Assembly (NCBI RefSeq): GCF_000832985.1
Contig: NZ_CP009920.1
Coordinates: forward strand, 2,438,001 to 2,502,000
Source of the DNA: Priestia megaterium NBRC 15308 = ATCC 14581
GTDB taxonomy: Bacteria > Bacillota > Bacilli > Bacillales > Bacillaceae_H
DNA length: 64,000 bases
Direction: 5' to 3'
A model generated the notes under the pieces. It searched no databases, was not told where the DNA came from, and saw only the letters and a list, made by a program, of their open reading frames with translations. Shown here in pieces: positions 7,961 through 17,224 of the stretch (position 1 is its first letter; each line of letters begins with the position of its first letter). The translations under genes were made by a program, and so were the position numbers.

Positions 7961-8476
7961 TGTTCGTGTTTCTTATCAGTAACTTGCTTTTGCAAGTGTA
8001 AAAACAAAATGATTACTTTCTTTATAAAATCCATGATTACGGTTTTTGTATGTTTCGTTGTTGTTAGGGCACAATTAGCATTGATTGTGCTTGCATGGAT
8101 TTCATCCATTGCCGCGGTTTGTTTTTCCACATGATCGATTAACCTAAACGACGCAAGCCCTACCTCTCTTGCATCCTTACGGCTCCGAAGCCGATCCAGT
8201 GTGAATAAGTTTTGTTCAAAGACATGTGTCGAATGCCAGTATTTTTACCTTGCATTGTACGATACATCCTTTCAAGTTACTTTCACTATGTCCAGCTCTT
8301 AAAGAAAAGCCAGAAATCTAAATATAACACCTCAGTTGATCTATGTCAAATAGAAAATGTGATTTTTTCACGTGAAACAATTGCAGCTAAAACATGGTTA
8401 AATAAAGGGATATCTTTTTTATATGGAAGAGTTTTTTGATACGATAAGTTAGAGGAATCCTAGAGGAGGATGAAAA
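7961..8476. other. Gene-free region rich in short hairpins
   Basis: No convincing gene is present. Short perfect stems include ACTTGC-TTTT-GCAAGT (7982-7997), GCACAAT/ATTGTGC (8069-8090), ATGGAT-TTC-ATCCAT (8095-8109), GCAAG/CTTGC (about 8151-8171) and CGGCT-CCGA-AGCCG (8180-8193). With the palindrome at 7935-7956 this could be a structured RNA read from the minus strand, or remnants of a mobile element. The final 90 bases, up to AGAGGAGGA before 8477, act as leader for the DinB gene. Confidence 0.35.
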
Positions 8477-8965
8477 ATGAATAAAAATGAACAGTTTCGA
8501 AATGATGTATTGAGAAGTGTAGAATCATTAACATATGAACAATTAAATCAACAGCCAACATCTAATACATGGAGCGTTATGCAAGTATTAGAACATTTAT
8601 ATTTGATGGAGCGCATGATTGTTTCACGTGTAAAGGATCAGTTAGAAAACGGTGTGGATCAGCCGACTGAAGATAAGCCGTTTCATTTAGCGGTAGACCG
8701 TTCGCGAAAAGTAGATGCACCGGCTCAAGTTACGCCTTCTAATGAAAAGCAGACATTAGAAGAAATGAAGAGTAAGCTGGCAGAATCAAGAGCAGCTTTA
8801 ATAGAGCTAGAAGAAACAGCAAGTGAAGACAAGCTAAAGCAAAAATCATTTCCACACCCTGTGTTTGGGTTAATGGATTTAAAGCAGTGGATTGATTTTA
8901 TTGGCTATCATGAAAAGCGTCATCAAGAACAAATAGAAGAAATCAAAACAGCAATTGGTGCATAA
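8477..8965 (+). CDS. DinB family protein (putative metal-dependent enzyme)
   Basis: A 162-residue protein with four predicted helices. The His triad of the DinB/YfiT superfamily is visible: His in VLEHLYLMERM and the C-terminal YHEKRHQEQI pair. Some members are thiol transferases, for example bacillithiol-dependent, while many are uncharacterised. The segment NQQPTSNTWSVMQVLEHL is characteristic. AGAGGAGGA precedes ATG 8477. It is monocistronic with its own terminator. The function cannot be narrowed further. Confidence 0.82.
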   Translation: MNKNEQFRNDVLRSVESLTYEQLNQQPTSNTWSVMQVLEHLYLMERMIVSRVKDQLENGVDQPTEDKPFHLAVDRSRKVDAPAQVTPSNEKQTLEEMKSKLAESRAALIELEETASEDKLKQKSFPHPVFGLMDLKQWIDFIGYHEKRHQEQIEEIKTAIGA

Positions 8966-8998
8966 AAAAACAGGCAGTCCGCCTGTTTTTTTATTTTT
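8966..8998 (+). terminator. Terminator between dinB-like and lipase genes
   Basis: AAACAGGC and GCCTGTTT pair across AGTCC with a long T-run on the plus strand and an A-run upstream, so it can serve both convergent genes. Confidence 0.8.
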
Positions 8999-9743
8999 GG
9001 ACCAAAATAGGATAGTCCGACATCATCCAAATACCAACACTATATGTTTGGGGATTATGATTCCCTACGGTAGAGCCTGTTTGAATCGTAAACGAGAGTT
9101 GCAGAGGATCTTGATCGTAATAAATAGTTTGCTTGGTGGAAGGGGAATAAAGGCGCTTCGGAGGGATTTTAGGAACCGTATCCGTCGTGTTAACAAAACA
9201 GCGGCTATTTGAAACAAGATTTGTGTATGTTTGAACGAATTGAGGATCACCTACTCGAGGAGCTCCGTAGTTGTACATTGTAACTTCCGGAAAAGATGCG
9301 TTTGTGGCGACATCTAAGGCATGAAGAGCAGCGAGTGCACCACCTAGGCTATGCCCTGTTATATAAAGTGGCTTGGGGGTAAGGGACTGATATGTTTCAA
9401 AAATTTCATCACGGCATGATTCGTAAACGGCTAAAAAACCTTCGTGGACGAGACCGGCTTGTTGATTGTATGGATAAGGGCGCTGCCGAATGCGAGCATC
9501 AGCAATCCAGTCTGCCTCAGATTGAGTTCCTCGAAATGCAATTACGATAGAGTCATCAGATTCTAAAATAAAACCAAACCATTCTTGCACCCCTACGGCA
9601 GAAGCTTTAAACGATTTAATAAGCCGGTAGCCTTCAGGTACATCAAATGTGCCTCCCTGTGCGTATTGCTTATAAGCTAAGACGCACGCATAAAGAAGGT
9701 CTAGAGCTAAAGGACGATAAAATAAAGGCTCTATTCTCATCAT
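8991..9743 (-). CDS. Class 3 lipase family protein
   Basis: A 250-residue alpha/beta hydrolase. The catalytic Ser is in TGHSLGGALAAL, the Asp in VNTTDTVPKIPP, and the His in VGNHNPQTYSVGIW; the oxyanion region IAFRGT matches lipase class 3. No signal peptide or membrane segment is visible, so it may be intracellular or released by another route; most members of this group hydrolyse acyl glycerols or esters. The start (ATG 9743 or the adjacent in-frame ATG at 9740) follows AGAAGGTGTG. It is transcribed towards the dinB-like gene. Confidence 0.83.
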   Translation of the reverse strand: MMRIEPLFYRPLALDLLYACVLAYKQYAQGGTFDVPEGYRLIKSFKASAVGVQEWFGFILESDDSIVIAFRGTQSEADWIADARIRQRPYPYNQQAGLVHEGFLAVYESCRDEIFETYQSLTPKPLYITGHSLGGALAALHALDVATNASFPEVTMYNYGAPRVGDPQFVQTYTNLVSNSRCFVNTTDTVPKIPPKRLYSPSTKQTIYYDQDPLQLSFTIQTGSTVGNHNPQTYSVGIWMMSDYPILVQK

Positions 9744-9997
9744 TGTTTTTCACACCTTCTAATAGAAAATAACTCCTATAGCCTATGTGTTCCTGAGAAG
9801 AAAGGTGCAGATACCTCTCTTTTGAAAGCGATAATTACGGAATGTAAACGGTTTATCGTTGGATGTTTTTGAGGATTTTACAAGTTTTTTTGTATATTTT
9901 AACTAAAAATTAGTTTTAATTTAGAGTTTTATTGTTAAAATTTATAATTTAACTTATAATTTAAAATAGTCTGAATGTAAAATAAGGGGGTTATCGT

Positions 9998-11452
9998 TTG
10001 GAGCAATTTGTAACGAGTTTGAATAATGTGCTATGGAGCACGCCTGTTATTTATGGGTGTCTTGCGATTGGCCTGTTTTTCTCAATTTTAACGAGGTTTT
10101 TGCAGGTGAGACACTTAAAAGACATGATTATGCTGATGTTTCAAGGTAAAAGTTCAGAAGCAGGAGTTTCTTCCTTCCAAGCCCTGTCTCTAGCGCTGTC
10201 GGGACGAGTCGGAACAGGAAACATTGCTGGAGTTGCGACAGCTATCGCGTTTGGAGGTCCAGGGGCTGTATTTTGGATGTGGGCTGTTGCTTTTATTGGT
10301 GCTTCTAGTGCATTCATCGAATCAACACTTGCTCAAATTTATAAAGTTAAACAAGATGGCCAATATCGAGGTGGTCCAGCGTACTACATTGAAAAAGGAA
10401 CAGGTATGAAATGGTATGGCATTTTATTTGCTATTGCAGCACTTGTTGCGATGAGTATCTTAATGCCGGGTGTTCAGTCTAACTCCATCGCGCTTGGAAT
10501 CGACAACGCATTTGGCGTTAGTCCAACGATTACAGCAGTAGGATTAGTTATTATTCTTGCTTTTATTATCTTTGGAGGCGTTAAGCGTATTGCAGGAGTG
10601 GCCCAATTCGTTGTACCTTTTATGGCACTTGGGTATATTATTTTAGCTCTTATTATTATTGCCATGAACATTTCCGAGTTGCCGGGAGTTATCGCTCTTA
10701 TTTTTAAAAGTGCTTTTGCATTAGATTCTGCTTTTGGAGGAATTGTTGGTTTAGCTGTTTCTTGGGGAGTTAAGCGAGGCATCTATTCAAACGAAGCAGG
10801 ACAAGGTACAGGACCTCACGCAGCAGCTGCAGCAGAAGTTTCACATCCGGCGAAACAAGGTCTCGTACAAGCTTTTTCGGTTTATATTGATACACTGTTC
10901 GTTTGTTCAGCAACAGCGTTTATGATTTTATTCACAGGCATGTACAACACGGAAGGACCAGGCGGTTCATTTATTATTTCAAATTTACCGGGTGTAGAAG
11001 CAGGACCTGGATTTACACAAGCTGCTATTGAAACAGTGTTGCCGGGGTTCGGAGCTGGGTTCGTGGCAGTGGCTCTATTTTTCTTCGCGTTTACAACGAT
11101 TATGGCTTATTATTACATTGCTGAAACAAATATTGCTTATCTAACTCGCGGAAAGAACGGAAAGTGGGCTATGTTTGCATTAAAGCTTGTCCTGCTGGGA
11201 GCTACGTTCTACGGGTCAGTTAAACAAGCATCACTAGCTTGGGCGTTAGGTGATGCGGGACTTGGTATCATGGTATGGCTAAATTTAATTGCTATCTTAA
11301 TTTTAGCTAAGCCTGCGTTAGTTGCATTAAAAGACTATGAAGCTCAGAAAAAACAAGGGGTAGACCCTGTGTTTGATCCCGTTAAACTAGGAATTAAAAA
11401 TGCAGACTACTGGGAGAAAGAATATAAGAAAGATGAGTCACAAGTTTCGTAA
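9998..11452 (+). CDS. alsT: Sodium:alanine/glycine symporter (AGCS family)
   Basis: A 484-residue polytopic carrier with about eleven membrane segments. The family blocks LALSGRVGTGNIAGVA, GGPAYYIEKGTG and SNEAGQGTGPHAAAAAE are all present, typical of AlsT/AgcS Na+ or H+ coupled uptake of alanine, glycine or, in some bacilli, glutamine. The start is TTG 9998, with AAGGGGG seven bases upstream. The preceding 130 bases are extremely AT-rich with repeated ATAATTTA tracts, probably the promoter region. A strong terminator follows. Confidence 0.9.
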   Translation: MEQFVTSLNNVLWSTPVIYGCLAIGLFFSILTRFLQVRHLKDMIMLMFQGKSSEAGVSSFQALSLALSGRVGTGNIAGVATAIAFGGPGAVFWMWAVAFIGASSAFIESTLAQIYKVKQDGQYRGGPAYYIEKGTGMKWYGILFAIAALVAMSILMPGVQSNSIALGIDNAFGVSPTITAVGLVIILAFIIFGGVKRIAGVAQFVVPFMALGYIILALIIIAMNISELPGVIALIFKSAFALDSAFGGIVGLAVSWGVKRGIYSNEAGQGTGPHAAAAAEVSHPAKQGLVQAFSVYIDTLFVCSATAFMILFTGMYNTEGPGGSFIISNLPGVEAGPGFTQAAIETVLPGFGAGFVAVALFFFAFTTIMAYYYIAETNIAYLTRGKNGKWAMFALKLVLLGATFYGSVKQASLAWALGDAGLGIMVWLNLIAILILAKPALVALKDYEAQKKQGVDPVFDPVKLGIKNADYWEKEYKKDESQVS

Positions 11453-11460
11453 ACAAGAAA

Positions 11461-11487
11461 ATCCTCACATATGTGAGGATTTTTTTA
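11461..11487 (+). terminator. Terminator of alsT
   Basis: ATCCTCACAT and ATGTGAGGAT form a perfect 20-base palindrome followed by seven T. Confidence 0.88.
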
Positions 11488-12540
11488 TGAAGAAAGCGAG
11501 ACAGATGAGTTATTTAAGTTATATCGATCCTTCAAACAATGAATACGGTGTAGTTCTTCAAGCAGATGGTGAATTGCAAGCAGTTCGTAAAGCATTGTTG
11601 TTTCTGTTGAAAAAGGGTGATCCCCTCTGTTTTCTTCCTGCTTATGTGCCCAAAACCTTTGTTTTAAAGTCAAAACAAGCGTTTGATGATGCAAAGAGCT
11701 TTTATATTGTTCATTTTGTAAGACGTTATGAAAGGAAATGAATGTATCCCATATTACTTGATGTCTTGCACTTTGCAGCTGATGAGCAGGCAAGTAAATT
11801 AAATTACCAATATGGTAGACAAGCTGCCTCATAAGAGAAAGTTTCTTATATTCATAGTGGAATTTTCTCATAGCTGTACGAGTGAAATGATGAAACTTCC
11901 ATTCTTTCTGCTGATACTCACAAAGAGTCTCAATTTTTTCAATTTCAGCGGAAAGCTGCTGAAATTGAAGCTTTGTTTGTTTATGACAAGCATGTACTTG
12001 GGAAAGTTCGCTTCCTCTTTGCTGTAGAACGCTGCTCATTTGTTTTGAGAGATTTTGAATTTTCCTCGTAATAATCGGTGTATAATTAGGAGGAAGAACG
12101 ATGATATTCACAAGTGAAGAAGTAAGCAGCCCAATACTGGTGGTCGCTAAGCGAATTAAAAACGAGATAAAATAATGGTCGTGCACAATCGTCAGCATAG
12201 CCACTCCTGTTAGCGTAGCAACGAGTGTTCCTGCATGCAAACGCAATTTAGAACAGGATATAATAGTAGAAACAGCAACAAGCATATAGGTAAGCGGCGT
12301 CACTCCTAATAGAAATGTGTAAAGCATGGCAAAAGCAGCTCCGATTGCTGAAGCAGGAAAGCGGATGAACGCTTTTTTAATAGAATCGGCAGCTGTTGGT
12401 TCAATCGTAACAATAGCTGTAATAACAGCGAGCATATATGGCCAGCCGATAGACTGGCAAATGAGTGCAGTCAAAAAAACGGCAATGCCTGTTTTAATAA
12501 TACGACCGCCTAAAAAATTGAATTTTTTTATGTAAATCAT
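11485..12540 (-). CDS. FUSC/aromatic acid exporter-like membrane protein (DUF939 type)
   Basis: A 351-residue protein. The first 155 residues contain about four to five hydrophobic segments with GRIIKTGIAVFLTALICQ and TVIPATVTIEP-like blocks (here AIVTIEPTAADSIKKA), typical of the FUSC_1/ArAE family including B. subtilis YqjA. The rest is a long, His/Gln-rich helical cytoplasmic domain. Members are proposed exporters of aromatic or cationic compounds. GAAGGT lies upstream of ATG 12540. Its stop lies in the T-run of the alsT terminator, so the two genes converge tightly. Confidence 0.78.
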   Translation of the reverse strand: MIYIKKFNFLGGRIIKTGIAVFLTALICQSIGWPYMLAVITAIVTIEPTAADSIKKAFIRFPASAIGAAFAMLYTFLLGVTPLTYMLVAVSTIISCSKLRLHAGTLVATLTGVAMLTIVHDHYFISFLIRLATTSIGLLTSSLVNIIVLPPNYTPIITRKIQNLSKQMSSVLQQRGSELSQVHACHKQTKLQFQQLSAEIEKIETLCEYQQKEWKFHHFTRTAMRKFHYEYKKLSLMRQLVYHIGNLIYLPAHQLQSARHQVIWDTFISFHNVLQNEQYKSSLHHQTLVLTLKQRFWAHKQEENRGDHPFSTETTMLYELLAIHHLLEELHRIHCLKDRYNLNNSSVSLSS

Positions 12541-12683
12541 TATACATACCTTCTTTAAAACAGTTAGTAGTTTAATTATAAGGCATATTAAGGTGATAGG
12601 AAAACACGTCTTAAAAACTAGCTTTTAAAAAACGAATAAATATACTATAATTTGTTTAAATATTTAAAAGGGGAGTACGACTA

Positions 12684-13856
12684 ATGAAACAATTAATAAA
12701 TGAAGCAATTAATAAATTACAGGATACATTTTATGATGTAAGCAAATATATTGGACACAACCCTGAGCTTGGTCACGAAGAATTCAAAGCGTGCAAAGCA
12801 TTAACGGATGTTTTAAAAGAACAAGGGTTCACAGTTGAAATTGGTACATGTGACTTGCCAACGGCTTTTACTGCTGTTTATGACAGTCAAAAGCCAGGTC
12901 CGTCGATTGGGTTTATGGCTGAGTACGATGCTTTGCCGGATCTCGGACATGCATGCGGACATAACTTAATTGGAACCATGTCGATTGCAGCTGGTATTGG
13001 TCTTAGTAAAGCAGTTGCAGAAACAGGCGGTAAAGTATACGTATATGGAACGCCTGCAGAGGAAACACGAGGCGGCAAGGTAACGATGGCTGAACAAGGC
13101 ATTTTTAATCATTTAGACGTAGCTATGATGGTACATCCTTATTACTGTCACCAAAAAAGCGGACGTTCTCTTGCGATGGATGCCATTCAGTTTGAGTTCT
13201 TCGGAAAATCCGCGCACGCAGCTGCTGCTCCTCATGAAGGAATCAACGCGTTAGACGGCGTATTACAAACGTTCAACAGCATTAATGCGCTTCGTCAGCA
13301 TGTGAAGCCGGATGTACGTATTCACGGAGTGATTACAGAGGGAGGCAAGGCGGCCAACGTTGTACCGGATTATGCAGTAGCACAATTTTATGTCCGCGCT
13401 TCAACTCGTGCATATGTAGATGAAGTGACAGAGAAGGTGAAGGCATGTGCAAACGGCGCTGCTCTAGCCACGGGAACAAAATTAAAAATCTCAAACTATG
13501 AGTTTTCGTATGATGATATGCAAACGAATCAAACATTATCCGATGTCTATACAAATAATCTCATCTCATTAGGCGTGAGCGAACAAAGCATTACAGAAGA
13601 CCAAGGCGATCATGGATCTTTAGATATGGGAAATGTAAGTCAGGTTGTTCCAGCTATTCATCCGTATATTCAAATTTGTGATGATTATTTTGTTTGTCAT
13701 ACGCACGAATTTAGAGAAGCAGCTTTAAGTGAGCAAGGAAGAGAAGCAATGATACTCGGGGCACAAACAATGGCATTAACAGGGTATGACGTATTAACAA
13801 ATCAAACGCTGCTCCAAAAAATCAAAGAAGAATTTAATGCTACAAAGTCAAAGTAA
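12684..13856 (+). CDS. M20 family amidohydrolase/dipeptidase
   Basis: A 390-residue enzyme. Metal-binding and catalytic blocks are GFMAEYDALPDLGHACGHN, TPAEETRGGK, MMVHPYY and the dimerisation-domain motif SAHAAAAPHEGINALD. This fits the M20 Xaa-Arg dipeptidase/AbgB-like group rather than the ArgE type found at 5379. Such enzymes hydrolyse amide bonds of N-acyl amino acids or dipeptides in the cytosol. AAAAGGGGA precedes ATG 12684, and ACTATAATTTG upstream may hold a -10 element. The substrate is unknown. Confidence 0.85.
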   Translation: MKQLINEAINKLQDTFYDVSKYIGHNPELGHEEFKACKALTDVLKEQGFTVEIGTCDLPTAFTAVYDSQKPGPSIGFMAEYDALPDLGHACGHNLIGTMSIAAGIGLSKAVAETGGKVYVYGTPAEETRGGKVTMAEQGIFNHLDVAMMVHPYYCHQKSGRSLAMDAIQFEFFGKSAHAAAAPHEGINALDGVLQTFNSINALRQHVKPDVRIHGVITEGGKAANVVPDYAVAQFYVRASTRAYVDEVTEKVKACANGAALATGTKLKISNYEFSYDDMQTNQTLSDVYTNNLISLGVSEQSITEDQGDHGSLDMGNVSQVVPAIHPYIQICDDYFVCHTHEFREAALSEQGREAMILGAQTMALTGYDVLTNQTLLQKIKEEFNATKSK

Positions 13857-13879
13857 GAGGTAATGATAAAACCATACCA

Positions 13880-13912
13880 AATAATACGCTTGCGACTGCA
13901 AGCGTATTATTT
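13880..13912. terminator. Bidirectional terminator hairpin
   Basis: AATAATACGCTTGC and GCAAGCGTATTATT pair across GACT. It lies between two convergent genes; on the minus strand the sequence GGTTTT follows a few bases after the stem. Confidence 0.65.
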
Positions 13913-14366
13913 AGTATGAGAAGTGGGACTGAATGGTTCGGAAAATTTGACCGTGGCGCTGTTCATCGCTCGCGGCTCGAACAATGCGGCTTTGAATTCG
14001 AGCATTTGTGATTTTTCTAGCGATTGATTGATAAAATGGAACGGTTTCTACTTCATCTTTAATGGATTCAGACACCCCTTCTTGAAAAGTATTTGGCAGT
14101 TTTATGTTTAATGAAATTTGTGGGTAGCTGCCTGATAAATCATAATAGGCCTTAGAAAACCAGTCAAAGTGTTTAATTTCATCCTGCCGAATACCTAATA
14201 TAGCTTGTTGAACCTGATTATTAGGAGCCAGTTCTGCTAAGCGTGTATAGTAGTGAATAGCGGAAAACTCATCGTTTACAGCTTTGTTTATATCTCTTAG
14301 AAGCTGTTCGTCTAGCCTTGTATCATCTTCCCAATATTCTTCATGCCGGGAGTAAAATTCATACAT
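13911..14366 (-). CDS. Ferritin-like domain protein
   Basis: A 151-residue all-helical protein. It shows the ferritin-like diiron pattern: Glu in VNDEFSAIHYYTRLAE, ExxH in RQDEIKHFDWF, Glu in KDEVETVPFYQSIA and a second ExxH in SDEQRHGQIF. It resembles the short rubrerythrin-like proteins of Bacillus (such as YhjR) but has no rubredoxin domain. A role in iron or peroxide handling, or in spores, is possible but not shown. I chose ATG 14366 because GGAGGT sits eight bases upstream; the longer start six codons earlier would overlap that site. Confidence 0.75.
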   Translation of the reverse strand: MYEFYSRHEEYWEDDTRLDEQLLRDINKAVNDEFSAIHYYTRLAELAPNNQVQQAILGIRQDEIKHFDWFSKAYYDLSGSYPQISLNIKLPNTFQEGVSESIKDEVETVPFYQSIARKITNARIQSRIVRAASDEQRHGQIFRTIQSHFSY

Positions 14367-14517
14367 ATGGATATACCTCCTCACCGTTTTGTTCTCTTGT
14401 CGTCACCATCATCGTATGTATAGACGAGAAAAGACGTACATTAAAAGAAAAAAGTTTAACAAAATGGTAAAAAGGGTATGTGCAGAGAATAGTATCAAAA
14501 AAGACAGAGGTTATCTT

Positions 14518-15483
14518 ATGATTAAAATTGTAGCTAAAACCAAAGAAGGAGCTATTAAAGAAATAGAAATGAATGAGATTCGTTCAAGCCATGACTTTCA
14601 ATGGTATTGGGTTGATTTTTACAATCCCACCGAGGAAGAAAAAAAGCAGCTTGAACAATTTAATTTTCATCCTTTAGCAGTTGAGGACTGTTTAAATCAA
14701 GGTCAGCGCGCTAAATTTGAGTTGTATGATGAGCATTATTTTTTAGTCTATTATGCCCTTCATAAAGAAGAGCTTGAGCACTTAGAAGTATCTGCGTTTG
14801 TAGGGGATAACTTTTTAGTCACTTACCATATGGATAAGCTAACGAGCGTGGCTAGGGTATGGGAGCTTATCAAAAAAGACCCTGAGGCTACCGAAGATGG
14901 AACATGGGATATCATGTATGAACTCTTAGATCATACCGTTGACGAATACTTCCCCGTGCTTTATAAATTTGAAGATCACATAGACGACATTGAAGACAAT
15001 GCAAAAGACGAACCTATGGATGAATTAATGAGGCAGCTTTATGACATCCGAAGTGATTTGTCACGAATGCGCCGCATTTTAAACCCCATGAGAGATTTAA
15101 TGTATCGTATTATGTCAACTAATGCGTTAAAAGCAAAAGAGCAGGTTCGCTATTTTAATGACATTTATGACCACTTATTAAATATGATTGAAATTATGCA
15201 AGCAAGCAGGGATTTGTCAAATGACATTCGAGAAAGCTTTATGTCCATTAACTCGGATCGTATGAATTCAATCATGTTTACGCTAACGCTTATGTCAGCT
15301 ATTTTCTTACCGTTGACGTTTATTGCTGGCCTCTATGGCATGAACTTTTCATATATGCCGGAACTGACGGGGAAATATAATTATTTTATTGTACTTGGCA
15401 TTATGATTGGGCTTGTAGGCCTAATGGTCTTTGCCTTTTATAAAATGGGATGGTTTAAATATCGAAAAGGACCGAAACTATAA
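14518..15483 (+). CDS. corA: CorA family magnesium/cobalt transporter
   Basis: A 321-residue channel. An N-terminal cytoplasmic alpha/beta domain is followed by a long acidic helical stalk with repeated Asp/Glu and two C-terminal membrane helices; the selectivity motif is in AGLYGMNFSYMPEL. The protein forms pentamers importing Mg2+ and sometimes Co2+ or Ni2+. ATG 14518 is preceded by AGAGG; a longer open frame upstream has no ribosome site and is not conserved in character. It ends with a basic tail. A terminator follows at 15549. Confidence 0.92.
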   Translation: MIKIVAKTKEGAIKEIEMNEIRSSHDFQWYWVDFYNPTEEEKKQLEQFNFHPLAVEDCLNQGQRAKFELYDEHYFLVYYALHKEELEHLEVSAFVGDNFLVTYHMDKLTSVARVWELIKKDPEATEDGTWDIMYELLDHTVDEYFPVLYKFEDHIDDIEDNAKDEPMDELMRQLYDIRSDLSRMRRILNPMRDLMYRIMSTNALKAKEQVRYFNDIYDHLLNMIEIMQASRDLSNDIRESFMSINSDRMNSIMFTLTLMSAIFLPLTFIAGLYGMNFSYMPELTGKYNYFIVLGIMIGLVGLMVFAFYKMGWFKYRKGPKL

Positions 15484-15548
15484 AGTAGATTGTTAACCTT
15501 CCTGTATAAATGTTAATCAACTCAGTAAAAATGAAATTAAATAAGCGA

Positions 15549-15580
15549 AGATCTTATCTGACTCTAGATAAGATCTTTTT
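15549..15580 (+). terminator. Terminator of corA
   Basis: AGATCTTATCT and AGATAAGATCT pair perfectly across GACTCT, then TTTT. Confidence 0.85.
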
Positions 15581-15622
15581 CTTGTGCTATAAACAAGAAA
15601 AGCAGGGAAGCGAGGGAAGAAT

Positions 15623-17224
15623 GTGAAACACGGAAGAATGGGTCTGCGAAGCATCACGGTGCTGCTTGTATGCATGGTGGTGATTCTATCGCTATTGTTA
15701 ACGGATTTATTAGTTAGCAGTTCAATTGGAAAAAATATTCGGGATCAACAGGCTGAAAAAGCTCGGACTATTGCTGCGATTATTTCAGAATCCACGAACG
15801 TGAAAGAAGGACTAGAGACAAAAACACCTCAGTCAATTCAAGAATTCACTAAACGAATTCGTAAAAAATCAAGCGTCTTGTTTATCGTTGTTATGGATAT
15901 GAATGGAATTCGGCAATCTCACCCAGATCCTAAAAAGATAGGAAAGAGGTTTGCCGGAGGCGATGAGCAAAAATCATTGCACGGGAAATCTTATGTATCT
16001 GTATCAAAAGGAACGCTCGATAAATCTCTGCGCGCTTTTGCACCTATTTATAATGAAAAAAATCAACAAATTGGCGCAGTAGCTGTGGGGATTTCTTTGA
16101 ATAATGTAAATGAAGCAATTAGAGATGGGCATCGTCGAATTGTTTTAGGTTCATTAATTGGTTTACTTGTAGGCATTCTTGGTGCTATTTTATTAGCGAA
16201 TTACATAAAGAAAATTTTATTTGGCTTGGAACCCTCTGAAATTGCTAAAATTCTAGAAGAGAGAAGTACCATGCTGCAGTCGGTTCGTGAAGGAGTGATA
16301 GCTGTTGATAAAGAAGGTAATATTACACTTGCTAATCGTTCTGCACGCCGCTTATTTGTTAAAGCAGGGTTAGCACCAGAGCCAATCGGTTTGTCTATTC
16401 AAGAATATATGCCCACCTCCAGGCTGGACGACGTTTTGTCTACGGGGGAATCTCATTACGATGAAGAGCAATTCATAAATGGAGTAGCCATTGTGGTTAA
16501 CAGGGTTCCGCTAGTAGTAAACGAAGAGATTGTAGGGGCACTCTCTACGTTTCGGGATAAAACAGAAGTTAACATCTTAGCAGAACAGCTAACAGGTGTT
16601 AAAATGTATGTGGAAGCGCTTCGAGCACAATCGCATGAATTTATGAATAAACTTCATGTGATTTTAGGAATGGTACAGATGAATTATTATGATGAGCTAA
16701 AAACGTATATTCATCAGCTTGTTAATCATCGTGTCGATGAATCTAGTTCAGTGACTAAATCTATTAAAGATCATGCGTTGGCAGGGTTCCTCATGGGCAA
16801 AATGAGTTATGCTAGAGAGGAAAGCGTAGAACTGACGTTTTCCGCTGATGAAGTTATTCCAGAACCTTCAGATCCACACGTTACTCATCATCTCATTACC
16901 ATTATTGGAAATTTAATTGATAATGCAATTGATTCAGTTCGTCATCAAGCCTCTAAAAAAGTGTCCGTTATGCTTGTGTATAAAAACAATAAACTTACAA
17001 TTCAAGTCACGGATACAGGCTGCGGCATTCCTTCCGATACAATGAATCAGATTTTCAAGAAAGGCTTTTCTACAAAAGGCACGAGCAGAGGGTTTGGGCT
17101 GCATTTAGTGAAGCAAACGATTGATGAACTAGGTGGCCAAATCGTCATTGACTCATTTATAAATAGCGGTACCACATTCTATATTGATATTCCGTACGAA
17201 ACAAGGAGAGATCAAGTTGATTAA
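15623..17224 (+). CDS. CitS/DctS-type sensor histidine kinase
   Basis: A 533-residue membrane kinase. A hydrophobic segment at about residues 10-32, an extracytoplasmic sensor to about 172, a second membrane segment at about 174-195, and then a PAS domain are followed by the SPOB-type phosphoacceptor His in AQSHEFMNKLHVILGM and ATPase blocks NLIDNAIDSV, DTGCGIP and GFSTKGTSRGFGLHLVK. This is the family that senses C4- or C6-carboxylates (DctS, CitS, MalK). GTG 15623 has GAGGGA upstream. Its response regulator overlaps by 8 bases. No carboxylate transporter is adjacent, so the target is elsewhere. Confidence 0.88.
   Translation: MKHGRMGLRSITVLLVCMVVILSLLLTDLLVSSSIGKNIRDQQAEKARTIAAIISESTNVKEGLETKTPQSIQEFTKRIRKKSSVLFIVVMDMNGIRQSHPDPKKIGKRFAGGDEQKSLHGKSYVSVSKGTLDKSLRAFAPIYNEKNQQIGAVAVGISLNNVNEAIRDGHRRIVLGSLIGLLVGILGAILLANYIKKILFGLEPSEIAKILEERSTMLQSVREGVIAVDKEGNITLANRSARRLFVKAGLAPEPIGLSIQEYMPTSRLDDVLSTGESHYDEEQFINGVAIVVNRVPLVVNEEIVGALSTFRDKTEVNILAEQLTGVKMYVEALRAQSHEFMNKLHVILGMVQMNYYDELKTYIHQLVNHRVDESSSVTKSIKDHALAGFLMGKMSYAREESVELTFSADEVIPEPSDPHVTHHLITIIGNLIDNAIDSVRHQASKKVSVMLVYKNNKLTIQVTDTGCGIPSDTMNQIFKKGFSTKGTSRGFGLHLVKQTIDELGGQIVIDSFINSGTTFYIDIPYETRRDQVD

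Noticed and set aside
7804-8130. Open frame of about 108 codons on the minus strand
   Set aside because: It runs through a terminator-like palindrome and the end of the PfpI gene, has no ribosome site, and no recognisable protein pattern.
8212-8439. Open frame of 75 codons before the dinB-like gene
   Set aside because: No ribosome binding site, unusual composition, and no domain; most likely chance.
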